Of a stretch of 64,000 bases of DNA, positions 35,690 to 43,031 are shown one piece after another. The translations under genes and the position numbers were made by a program. The stretch's first letter is position 1, and every line of letters starts with the position of its first letter. Under the pieces are notes generated by a model. It searched no databases, was not told the origin of the DNA, and was given only the letters and a program-made list of their open reading frames with translations. The stretch covers positions 62,001 to 126,000 of the forward strand of contig NZ_FOOF01000016.1 in NCBI RefSeq assembly GCF_900113115.1, in the 5' to 3' direction. The stretch comes from Duganella sp. CF458 (lineage in GTDB: Bacteria > Pseudomonadota > Gammaproteobacteria > Burkholderiales > Burkholderiaceae_D).

Positions 35690-36568
35690 ATGAATTTCCT
35701 TAAAACACTGATGGGGTCAGCGGTCGCAATATTGGCGCTGACGGCTGGGTCCGGAGCGCAAGCGGGGGAAATCGATTTGACGAGCGCCATTGGCGCTTCC
35801 GGCATGATCAATGGAGCAACATACACTACCGTTGACGCGCAACCAACTGGTACAGGCTATATTGATTCCTTTGTGCGCGTCAGGGATGCCAACGACTCGA
35901 CGGTGCAAGGCTACAACACCACGGTGGCCAAAACCTATCAGAACGATGGTGCCGAAAACTTCAACCACCAAATTACTGTCGGGGAAATCGGTTTTCTTGA
36001 CCTGAATGGCCCAGACACGGACGGTGGTGTTGTGATGCGTTTCCTGTTGGATATCAACCAAACCGGGGCAAATCCGCTCATCCTGCTGAGCGAGGTACAG
36101 ATCTTCCTGTCGCTGACACCAAATCAAGACAACGAAGACCCGCTCGCAAACGGTGAACTTGCCCACCTCGCTGATTCAGCCATCGTATACCAAATGGACG
36201 CCGGTGACCTTACGAACGGCGCGCTTCTGAACTACGACCTGAACGGCGGCAGCGGCAGCGGCGATATGATCCTCGATATCCCGATCGAGATGTTCGCTTC
36301 GGCCTTCCTCGCACTCGGCTTGGATACTGAAGATCTGCAGAACGGTGCTTTCCTCTACCTGTATTCTCGGTTCGAACGGAATAACGACGGGTATGAAGAG
36401 TGGACGCACTTCCAAGGTGAAGGAATTGGGGAACCGCCATGCGACCCGAATGTAGAAGATTGCGGCCCGAATTTCATTCCAGAACCTAACTCCATGTTGC
36501 TGTTCGGCCTTGGACTGCTCGGCTCTGCAATCGCAGTAAGGCGTGGGCGTCGTTGGGATCGGTCCTGA
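35690..36568 (+). CDS. PEP-CTERM sorting domain protein
   Basis: This 292-residue protein has signal peptide MNFLKTLMGSAVAILALT... ending near AQAG (about residue 25). The secreted body is acidic, beta-rich and Asn/Asp-rich and carries one CDPNVEDC pair. The C-terminal tail is canonical: IPEPNS, hydrophobic LLFGLGLLGSAIA, then RRGRR. Exosortase would process it for surface or matrix delivery. A sigma54 element 36 bases upstream suggests control by a PrsR-type activator, and prsR lies 13 kb away. The gene sits alone between selO and the subtilases; no function can be assigned to the body. Confidence 0.88.
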   Translation: MNFLKTLMGSAVAILALTAGSGAQAGEIDLTSAIGASGMINGATYTTVDAQPTGTGYIDSFVRVRDANDSTVQGYNTTVAKTYQNDGAENFNHQITVGEIGFLDLNGPDTDGGVVMRFLLDINQTGANPLILLSEVQIFLSLTPNQDNEDPLANGELAHLADSAIVYQMDAGDLTNGALLNYDLNGGSGSGDMILDIPIEMFASAFLALGLDTEDLQNGAFLYLYSRFERNNDGYEEWTHFQGEGIGEPPCDPNVEDCGPNFIPEPNSMLLFGLGLLGSAIAVRRGRRWDRS

Positions 36569-36583
36569 TGAAGCTTAAGCACT

Positions 36584-36616
36584 AAAAAAACGCCGGCTGG
36601 AACTGCCGGCGTTTTC
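36584..36616. terminator. Bidirectional terminator
   Basis: AAAAACGCCGGC pairs with GCCGGCGTTTT across a 7-base loop; A-run and T-run flank the stem. It serves both the PEP-CTERM gene and the convergent subtilase gene. Confidence 0.9.
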
Positions 36617-36634
36617 ATTTGGGGCTAGCAGGAA

Positions 36635-38398
36635 TTACCGCCAGACCTGGACCGACTTGGTGGTGCTGTTACCCGCCTTGTCACGTGCCACGGCTTGCAC
36701 CGTATGGCTCCCTTTGGTTGCCTTGCGGCTGTTCCAGGTGTATGACAGAGCGCCGGTGCCGGACGCCTTGAGCGCGCCGTCAACGTACAAGCTGACGCTC
36801 GACAGGCCAACATTGTCACTGGCGGAAACAGCAATGCTAACGTTGCCCGACACCGTCGAACCGTTGATCGGGTTGGTGATGGCGACCGTCGGAGGCGTCA
36901 CGTCAGTGGTAGGCGCGGTAGTGGTCGCGTTGGCAACTGTCACGTTGACGGAGCCGGAGCCGACATTACCCGTGCTGTCATATGCCTTCGCGGTCAACGT
37001 GGTCGCGCCGTCGGTACGGCTCGCGGTGTTCCAGCTGAAGCTATAAGGCGCGGTGGTGTCAGTGCCGACCAACGTGCCGCCGGCATACAGTTCCACGCGG
37101 CTTACGCCCATGTTATCGGTCGCGTTGACGCCTACGTTCACGATGCCCTTGACGGTGCTGCCCGGCGAGGTGATTGCCACGGATGGCGCCTGGGTGTCGG
37201 AAGCAACGGAGCCTTTGGCGGCCAGCACGGCGCGGTAGGCATTGACGCGGCCTGCGCCGTAGTAGTTGTCGCGGCCTGCGGTGCCGAGATCAACTGCGGT
37301 TGACAACAGGATGGCGTCGATCTGGTCCGGCTTCAGGTTAGGATTTGCGGATAGCATCAGGGCCACGACGCCAGCAGTGATCGGGCTGGAGAACGAGGTG
37401 CCGTTGACCGCACCATAACCGCCGCCTTTGAGAGTGCTGTAGATGCCCACGCCCGGGGCGCTGATGTCGACCAGTGCGCCGTAAGTGGACCAGCCGGCAC
37501 GCACGTCGTTGGCGTCGGTGGCGCCGACGGTCATCATGGTGTTGGTGGTGGTCGCGCTGCTCAGGGCACCAGTGTTGCCGGCGGAGGTGACGACGTAGCC
37601 GCCTTTGTTGCGCATGTACTGCGCTGCAGTCTGGATCGCAGCAACGTGCTGCACGGTGTAGCTGATGTTGGCAACGCGGGCGCCATGGTCGGCAGCCCAG
37701 GTCAGGGCGTTAGCCACCATGCTGTAGTAGGCGATGTTGCCGGAGGTATCGCTGATACGCATCGGCATGATCTTGGCGTTCCATGCGGTGCCGGCGACGC
37801 CGACCGAGTTGTTGCCGATCGCGGCGGCAGCGCCGGCCACCATGGTGCCGTGGCCGAAGACGTCGGTGGTGTTGCTGTTGTTGTCGTAGGTGTTCCAGCC
37901 CGGCACGATGCGCGCTGCCAGGTCCGGGTGGGCGGCATCGACGCCGGTATCGAGGATGGCGATGGTGACGCCAGCGCCGGTGGACATATCCCAAGCGGCA
38001 GGCGCTTGGATCTTGGCCTGGTGCCATTCGTTGGCGTAGTAGGTGTCGACTGGCGTCTGTGCCATCTCGATCACGCCGTCCAGCTCGGCGAATTTCACGT
38101 GCGGGTTGCGCTTCAATGCCTGTGCCAGCGCTTTCTCGCGGCCAGGATTCAGTTCGACCACGTAGATATCCAGCCCATTCAGCTTGCGGCTTGCGTGGGC
38201 GCCGTGCTCCTTGATGAGTTTCTTGAACACTGCTTCTGGCAGGCCGGCTTTCGGCGATACCAGGATGCGGCCGCTGGCCCACTGTGCGGGTTCGTCTGCC
38301 TGCGCAAAGGCGGGAACTGCTGTTACGGCGCCCAGTGCCAGGGTGGCGGCAATGGCGAGGCGGGATTTGGCGAACTTGGTGGTGGCGGTAATCTTCAT
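36635..38398 (-). CDS. Secreted subtilisin-like protease with Ig-like C-terminal domains (paralogue A)
   Basis: This 587-residue S8 peptidase has a signal peptide (about 1-33, AVPAFAQ), an inhibitor-type propeptide (about 40-115), and a catalytic domain with Asp150 in AILDTGVD, His183 in FGHGTMVAG, Asn275 in TSAGNTG and Ser335 in NGTSFSSPI. Two Ig-like (Big/Ig_3-type) modules follow (about 402-490 and 500-587), each opening with APSVAI/PPTVAI and ending AYDSTGNVGSG/ARDKAGNSTT. It would degrade extracellular protein. Its leader holds a cyclic-di-GMP-I riboswitch. Paralogue B lies directly upstream; a 253-base block over the catalytic Asp/His region is almost identical between them. Confidence 0.94.
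   Translation of the reverse strand: MKITATTKFAKSRLAIAATLALGAVTAVPAFAQADEPAQWASGRILVSPKAGLPEAVFKKLIKEHGAHASRKLNGLDIYVVELNPGREKALAQALKRNPHVKFAELDGVIEMAQTPVDTYYANEWHQAKIQAPAAWDMSTGAGVTIAILDTGVDAAHPDLAARIVPGWNTYDNNSNTTDVFGHGTMVAGAAAAIGNNSVGVAGTAWNAKIMPMRISDTSGNIAYYSMVANALTWAADHGARVANISYTVQHVAAIQTAAQYMRNKGGYVVTSAGNTGALSSATTTNTMMTVGATDANDVRAGWSTYGALVDISAPGVGIYSTLKGGGYGAVNGTSFSSPITAGVVALMLSANPNLKPDQIDAILLSTAVDLGTAGRDNYYGAGRVNAYRAVLAAKGSVASDTQAPSVAITSPGSTVKGIVNVGVNATDNMGVSRVELYAGGTLVGTDTTAPYSFSWNTASRTDGATTLTAKAYDSTGNVGSGSVNVTVANATTTAPTTDVTPPTVAITNPINGSTVSGNVSIAVSASDNVGLSSVSLYVDGALKASGTGALSYTWNSRKATKGSHTVQAVARDKAGNSTTKSVQVWR
37716..37968. repeat. Near-identical block shared with 39892-40144
   Basis: 253 bases inside paralogue A match paralogue B at 39892-40144 with only two differences by eye, while flanking coding sequence differs far more. 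It encodes the region of catalytic Asp150 and His183. Confidence 0.85.
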
Positions 38399-38425
38399 TA
38401 GGGAGTTCCTGTTTCAAAAGCTTAC

Positions 38426-38578
38426 AAAAAAACGAGGACTACCCGCCGGTTCGCACCGGTAGAAGACTGCTTTCCGCAAAGGAAAGCTTTTGTCTGGCAG
38501 TCCTGCCGTCATTGGGCCGAAGCCCTTTAGACCGATGACTTTGCGTCCCGGACTTTCATCCGGTTTGCCCTTATCAGA
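38426..38578 (-). ncRNA. Cyclic-di-GMP-I (GEMM) riboswitch with terminator, leader of subtilase A
   Basis: On the minus strand the aptamer (about 38498-38578) carries the GEMM-I core in order: GGGCAAACC, a GAAA-type P2 loop, GGGACGCAAAG, TCATCGGTCTAAA and the P3 hairpin GGGCTTCGGCCC. It binds c-di-GMP. Downstream, AGGACTGCC (38496-38504) can pair with GGTAGTCCT (38435-38443), closing two inner hairpins in front of seven U residues: an intrinsic terminator. CTGCCAG (38494-38500), part of the 5' terminator arm, can instead pair with CTGGCAG upstream of the aptamer core (38582-38588), so folds may compete. This favours an ON switch, but the direction is inferred. Confidence 0.9.
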
Positions 38579-38594
38579 GTGCTGCCAGCTTCCT

Positions 38595-38622
38595 ATTAGA
38601 AACTATGTACTGATATTGCAAA
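38595..38622 (-). promoter_or_regulatory. Sigma70-type promoter of subtilase A
   Basis: On the minus strand TTGCAA (38617-38622) and TCTAAT (38595-38600) are separated by 16 bases. Transcription would start just before the riboswitch aptamer. The rest of 38623-38822 is AT-rich with no gene visible. Confidence 0.5.
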
Positions 38623-38822
38623 TTGGTCTGAGCATTATCTAAAGTTATGCGCGCACAATTTTAATCAATCGAAAGATTGAACGTATACAACAAGTCAAGC
38701 AATTATGCGCGGCAACTTTTATGATAAAAGGGATATTAATTCTTTTGGGAATTTGAATTAATGAATGAGTAATCCAGATGAAAATGCCAGTTATTCACCG
38801 GCACTTTCAGGAGGAAGTCGAA

Positions 38823-40574
38823 TTACTTATAAACCTGGACCGACTTGGTGGTGCTGTTGCCGGCTGCGTCGCGGGCGACGGCTTGCACGGTGTGGGCACC
38901 GCTCGCTTCCTTGCGGCTGTTCCAGGTGTAAGTGATGCTGCCGTTGCCGCTTGCCTTCAGGACGCCATCCACATACAGGCTGACGCTCGATACGGCGACG
39001 TTGTCGGAAGCGCTCACGCCGATGTTGACGTTGCCGGAGACCATGGAACCGCTGGTCGGGTTGGTGATGGTCACCGTCGGCGGGGTGACGTCGGTCGTGG
39101 TGGTGTTGGCCACGGTCACGTTGATGGTGCTGGAACCCACGTTGCCCGAGCTGTCATAGGCTTTGGCGACCACGGAGACGGCGCCGTCGGCGCGGCCGGT
39201 GGTATCCCAGCTGAAGCTGTATGGGCCGGTGGTGTCGGTGGCCACCAGGGTGCCGCCGACGTACAGTTCGACGCGGCTCACACCCAGGTTGTCGTTGGCG
39301 GTGACGTTGATGTTCACGGTGCCTTTGACGGTGCTGCCTGGCGAAGCGATGGCGACGGTAGGTGCCTGGGTATCGCTGGTCACGGCCGACTTGGCGGCGC
39401 TCACGGCGCGGTAGGCGTTGACGCGGCCGGCACCGTAGTAGTCGTCACGGCCCGCGGCGCCGAGGTCGTCGACCGTCGACAGCAGGATCGAGTCGATCTG
39501 GTCCGGCTTCAAGGCTGGGTTGGCCGACAGCATCAGGGCTACCACGCCAGCAGTGATCGGGCTGGAGAAGGAAGTGCCGTTGACAGCACCGTAACCGCCG
39601 CCTTTGAGGGTGCTGTAGATGCCTACGCCCGGGGCGCTGACGTCAACCAGGGCGCCGTAGGTGGACCAGCCGGCACGCACGTCGTTGGCGTCGGTGGCGC
39701 CGACGGTCAGCATGGTGTTGCTGGTGGCCGCGGTGCTGACGGCGCCGGTGTTGCCGGCGGAGGTGACGACGTAGCCGCCTTTGTTGCGCATGTACTGGGC
39801 CGCAGTCTGGATCGCGGCAACGTGCTGCACGGTGTAGCTGATATTGGCGACGCGGGCACCGTGGTCGGCGGCCCAGGTCAGGGCGCTGGCGACCATGCTG
39901 TAGTAGGCGATGTTGCCGGAGGTATCGCTGATACGCATCGGCATGATCTTGGCGTTCCATGCGGTGCCGGCGACGCCGACCGAGTTGTTGCCGATCGCGG
40001 CGGCAGCGCCGGCGACCATGGTGCCATGGCCGAAGACGTCGGTGGTGTTGCTGTTGTTGTCGTAGGTGTTCCAGCCCGGCACGATGCGCGCTGCCAGGTC
40101 CGGGTGGGCGGCATCGACGCCGGTATCGAGGATGGCGATGGTGATGCCGCTGCCGGTGGCCATGTCCCAGGCGGCAGGCGCCTGGATCTTGGCCTGGTGC
40201 CATTCGTTGGCGTAGTAGGTGTCGACCGGGGTCTGGGCCATCTGCACCACGCCGTCGAGTTCGGCGAACTTGACGTGCTTGTTGCCTTTGAGGGCCTGCG
40301 CCATGGCTTTTTCGCGGCCCGGGTTCAGTTCCACGACGTAGACATTCAGGCCGTTGAGCTTGCGGCTGGCGTTGCCGCCATGTTCTTTGATCAGCTTTTT
40401 GAATGCGGCTTCCGGCAGGCCTGCCTTAGGCGATACCAGGATGCGGCCGCTGGCCCACTGTGCCGGTTCGTCCGTCTGCGCAAAGGCTGGAGCAGCCATC
40501 ACGGTGCCGATTGCCAGGGTGGCGGCAACAGCCAGGCGGGTTTTAGCGAACTGGATGGTGGAGATAGTCTTCAT
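38823..40574 (-). CDS. Secreted subtilisin-like protease with Ig-like C-terminal domains (paralogue B)
   Basis: This 583-residue S8 peptidase is strongly similar to paralogue A. It has a signal peptide (about 1-33, AAPAFAQ), an inhibitor-type propeptide, catalytic Asp150, His183 and Ser335 at the same positions as A, and two Ig-like modules ending SVQVYK. ATG 40574 (MKTISTIQFAKTRLA) is chosen because it matches A; an upstream frame extends into the riboswitch leader and would not be translated. The leader holds the second cyclic-di-GMP-I riboswitch and has a good sigma70 promoter. No clear terminator follows it in the AT-rich gap before A. Confidence 0.94.
   Translation of the reverse strand: MKTISTIQFAKTRLAVAATLAIGTVMAAPAFAQTDEPAQWASGRILVSPKAGLPEAAFKKLIKEHGGNASRKLNGLNVYVVELNPGREKAMAQALKGNKHVKFAELDGVVQMAQTPVDTYYANEWHQAKIQAPAAWDMATGSGITIAILDTGVDAAHPDLAARIVPGWNTYDNNSNTTDVFGHGTMVAGAAAAIGNNSVGVAGTAWNAKIMPMRISDTSGNIAYYSMVASALTWAADHGARVANISYTVQHVAAIQTAAQYMRNKGGYVVTSAGNTGAVSTAATSNTMLTVGATDANDVRAGWSTYGALVDVSAPGVGIYSTLKGGGYGAVNGTSFSSPITAGVVALMLSANPALKPDQIDSILLSTVDDLGAAGRDDYYGAGRVNAYRAVSAAKSAVTSDTQAPTVAIASPGSTVKGTVNINVTANDNLGVSRVELYVGGTLVATDTTGPYSFSWDTTGRADGAVSVVAKAYDSSGNVGSSTINVTVANTTTTDVTPPTVTITNPTSGSMVSGNVNIGVSASDNVAVSSVSLYVDGVLKASGNGSITYTWNSRKEASGAHTVQAVARDAAGNSTTKSVQVYK
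39892..40144. repeat. Near-identical block shared with 37716-37968
   Basis: Counterpart in subtilase B of the block in subtilase A. The two visible differences are in the GGC(C/G)ACC and GTGCC(G/A)TGG triplets. It suggests recent gene conversion between the two genes. Confidence 0.85.
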
Positions 40575-40601
40575 TTGGTGAGTCCCTGTTTTCAAAAAAT
40601 C

Positions 40602-40770
40602 AAAAAACGAGGACTGCCCGCCGGTTTGCACCGGTAGAAGACTGCATCACGCAAAGGCACACGGCCCTTCCGAGAGGCTTTTGTCTGGCAGTCCTGCCGT
40701 CATGGAGCCGAAGCTCTTTAGACCGATGACTTTGCGTCCCGCAGTTTCCCGCGGTTTGCCCTTATCAGAT
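40602..40770 (-). ncRNA. Cyclic-di-GMP-I (GEMM) riboswitch with terminator, leader of subtilase B
   Basis: On the minus strand the aptamer (about 40686-40770) has GGGCAAACC, a GGGAAACT-type P2 loop, GGGACGCAAAG, TCATCGGTCTAAA and the P3 hairpin GAGCTTCGGCTC. The P3 stem differs from copy A by base changes that keep pairing. The expression platform again has AGGACTGCC complementary to GGCAGTCCT next to a run of six U residues, here with perfect pairing. The inner hairpin region between the arms is longer than in copy A. The final CAGTCTTCTACCGGTGC segment and terminator arm are almost the same in both copies. Confidence 0.9.
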
Positions 40771-40783
40771 CTTGCTGTACGGA

Positions 40784-40812
40784 ATCTTATGTCGTTAATT
40801 GCCGTGTGGCAA
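40784..40812 (-). promoter_or_regulatory. Sigma70-type promoter of subtilase B
   Basis: On the minus strand TTGCCA (40807-40812) and TAAGAT (40784-40789) are separated by exactly 17 bases. Transcription would begin a few bases before the aptamer. Confidence 0.65.
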
Positions 40813-40918
40813 GCGGAATTTAAAAACTTTTTTTGAATGTCGCGAATATGTCTGGAATCAAAGAAATATTAATTGCCCATTGTTACTTTTAAATTCGTAG
40901 CCACAATGATGCGTTTAA

Positions 40919-40947
40919 ATAAAAAGGCCCGGTATTAAACCGGGCCA
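40919..40947 (-). terminator. Intrinsic terminator after subtilase C
   Basis: GGCCCGGT and ACCGGGCC form a perfect 8-bp stem with a 5-base loop, followed on the minus strand by TTTTTAT. The remaining 40813-40918 is AT-rich with no gene seen. Confidence 0.88.
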
Positions 40948-40965
40948 AGGAAGAGATCTGTTGAT

Positions 40966-42717
40966 TTAACGGCTGACCTGAACACTCTTGCTGGAGATAT
41001 TGCCGGCCGCATCCCGCGCCACAACTTGAATAGTGTGGCCGCCTTTTGCCTCTTTGCGGGTGTTCCAGCTATATGAGACAGTGGCGCCCGTGCCGGTCGC
41101 CTTCAAACTACCGTCGACGAACAGGTCCATGATGATTCCGCTTGTGCCGCGATCGTCGACTGCGTTCGCGTTGACGCTGACAACGCCGGAGACAGCACCG
41201 GGCAGGGGACTGGCGATGGTGATAACCGGTGGTTTGGTGTCACCGACCGGGGGCGCGGTGTTGGCGACGTTCACTTGCACGGTACTCGACGTGGCCACAT
41301 TGCCTGCCGCATCATAGGCCCGAGCAAGCAGGCTGTTGATCCCATTCGCAACGCCTGTCGAATCCCAGCTGAAGCCGAATGGGATGGAGGTGTCGGATGC
41401 AACCACAGCGCCGTTCACGTTCAGCTCGACGCGGGATACGCCTACGTTGTCGCTAGCATTCACGTTGATCGGCACCAAACCGGACACAGTGCTGCTGCCC
41501 GCCGGGCTGGCGATGGCGACGCTGGGCGCGACGGTGTCGGGCACGGGTATTGCCAAGGCGGCGGCCACCGCGGCGGCGGCATTGACCCGGCCATAGCCAA
41601 AATAGATATCGCGGCCCGCTGTGCCAAGGTCAACTGCAGTACTGAACAAGATGCCCTGGACCTGGTCTGCGGTTAGCGAGGGATTGGCGGACATCACGAG
41701 CGCGCCGACGGCCGCCGCGATCGGACTTGCAAAGGAAGTGCCGTTGACGCCGCCGTAGCCGCCACCTTGAACGGTGGTGTAAATGCCTGAACCGGGTGCG
41801 GACAAGGCGACAAAGGTGCCGTAACTGGAAAAGCTGGCACGCGTATCGTTGGACGCCGTGGCCGAGACCGGAATCATGGTGGTGGTCGGGATAAAGCCTT
41901 CATTACGGTTGTAGTTGCCGGCTGATACGAAGAGCAGGCCTCCTTTGCTGCGCAAGTAATTGCCGGCACTCTGTACGGCCAGGCTGGTTGGTACGCTGGC
42001 ATAGCTGATATTGGCTATCTTCGCGCCGTGGTCGGCGGCCCAGGTAAGCCCATTGGCCATGGTGGAAAAATATGCGTAGCATGAACCGGAGCTGACGAAT
42101 GCGATGCGGACCGGCATGATCTTGGCTTTACCCGCAACGCCAGCGACGCCCAGGGCATTATTGCTGACTGCGGCCGCCGATCCTGCCACTTTGGTGCCGT
42201 GCCCGCACACGTCGGCGGTATTGGTGTTGTTGTCGTAGCTGTTGTAACCGGCTACCAGGTTTCCCGCCAGGTCGGCATGGGCTGAATCGATCCCGGAATC
42301 CAGGATCGCAATCGTTACACCGGTCCCCTGGGTGGTATCCCAGGCAGTGTTGGCAGCAATCTTGCTGATATGCCATTCGCTGCCAAGATAGGGGTCGTTG
42401 AGGGTGGCGGCGATAGGCACCATCTGGTCCAGCTCGGCGAACTTGAAGTGCGGGTTGTTCTTGAGCTTATTGACCATGGCCCGTTCCGAACCTACGGCTA
42501 CTTCAAGGGTGTGAATATTGCTCTGGCCAAGCTTCAGGGCCTTGCCGGTTTCCTCTACGCCCAGAATTTTCGACATCGCGCCGACGGCAAGGCCGGCGCG
42601 AGGCTCCACCAGGATACGGCCAGGGGCAAACGATTCCGGCGGCGCGGCGCGGGCGGGGGCTCCGACTGCAATTAAGGCTGGGGCAATTGCTATGGAAAAT
42701 GCGATGAGAGTTTTCAT
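40966..42717 (-). CDS. Secreted subtilisin-like protease with Ig-like C-terminal domains (paralogue C)
   Basis: This 583-residue S8 peptidase shares the A/B layout but is more diverged: signal peptide (about 1-24, APARAA), inhibitor-type propeptide, catalytic Asp140 in AILDSGID, His173 in CGHGTKVAG and Ser328 in NGTSFASPI, then two Ig-like modules ending SVQVSR. It carries extra cysteines (such as Cys171 and Cys213) that A and B lack, perhaps a disulfide. The bases just before the start (ACAGGGACTC) resemble those of B, showing common origin, but the 314-base leader has no cyclic-di-GMP riboswitch. It has its own terminator. Confidence 0.93.
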   Translation of the reverse strand: MKTLIAFSIAIAPALIAVGAPARAAPPESFAPGRILVEPRAGLAVGAMSKILGVEETGKALKLGQSNIHTLEVAVGSERAMVNKLKNNPHFKFAELDQMVPIAATLNDPYLGSEWHISKIAANTAWDTTQGTGVTIAILDSGIDSAHADLAGNLVAGYNSYDNNTNTADVCGHGTKVAGSAAAVSNNALGVAGVAGKAKIMPVRIAFVSSGSCYAYFSTMANGLTWAADHGAKIANISYASVPTSLAVQSAGNYLRSKGGLLFVSAGNYNRNEGFIPTTTMIPVSATASNDTRASFSSYGTFVALSAPGSGIYTTVQGGGYGGVNGTSFASPIAAAVGALVMSANPSLTADQVQGILFSTAVDLGTAGRDIYFGYGRVNAAAAVAAALAIPVPDTVAPSVAIASPAGSSTVSGLVPINVNASDNVGVSRVELNVNGAVVASDTSIPFGFSWDSTGVANGINSLLARAYDAAGNVATSSTVQVNVANTAPPVGDTKPPVITIASPLPGAVSGVVSVNANAVDDRGTSGIIMDLFVDGSLKATGTGATVSYSWNTRKEAKGGHTIQVVARDAAGNISSKSVQVSR

Positions 42718-43031
42718 GGTGCGAGTCCCTGTTTTTTAAATGAACCGATTAAAAAAAGTGGTCACACGAAGAGCGGAGATGCTGAAGCCGATGTTAGGCG
42801 CCCAATTAAGGTGTAGCAAGCGCGTTCTTATGGATGGGGGAATTGTGGCGAATTTGTCTGGTCATTATGAAAATCCTTGAAATATTGAGTTTATTAAAAG
42901 ACCGATTATCATCAGGAAAGTTTTATATAATCCTCGGCAATACCCCCCCAATTGAAGCGTACGATCGTTCTATTGCTGGGGTATAGTAGCTGGCAGGCTT
43001 CACAATCAAACCTATAAAGAAGAGACAATCC
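42718..43031. other. Intergenic region between subtilase C and the beta-oxidation gene
   Basis: These 314 bases separate two divergent genes. TATAAT at 42926-42931 and TATAGT at 42982-42987 on the plus strand could serve the fad gene, but neither has a good -35 partner. On the minus strand a weak TTCGCC-N16-TAAGAA resembles the promoter of subtilase B. No GEMM core, no terminator and no open reading frame of interest were found. Confidence 0.4.

Noticed and set aside
36584..36616. Possible repeat-type palindrome near the PEP-CTERM gene.
   Set aside because: A-run and T-run on both sides of the stem make it a normal bidirectional terminator.
40686..40770. Possible other riboswitch classes for the subtilase leaders.
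   Set aside because: The ordered GGGCAAACC, GGGACGCAAAG and CGGTCTAA cores match cyclic-di-GMP-I, and no other class explains them.
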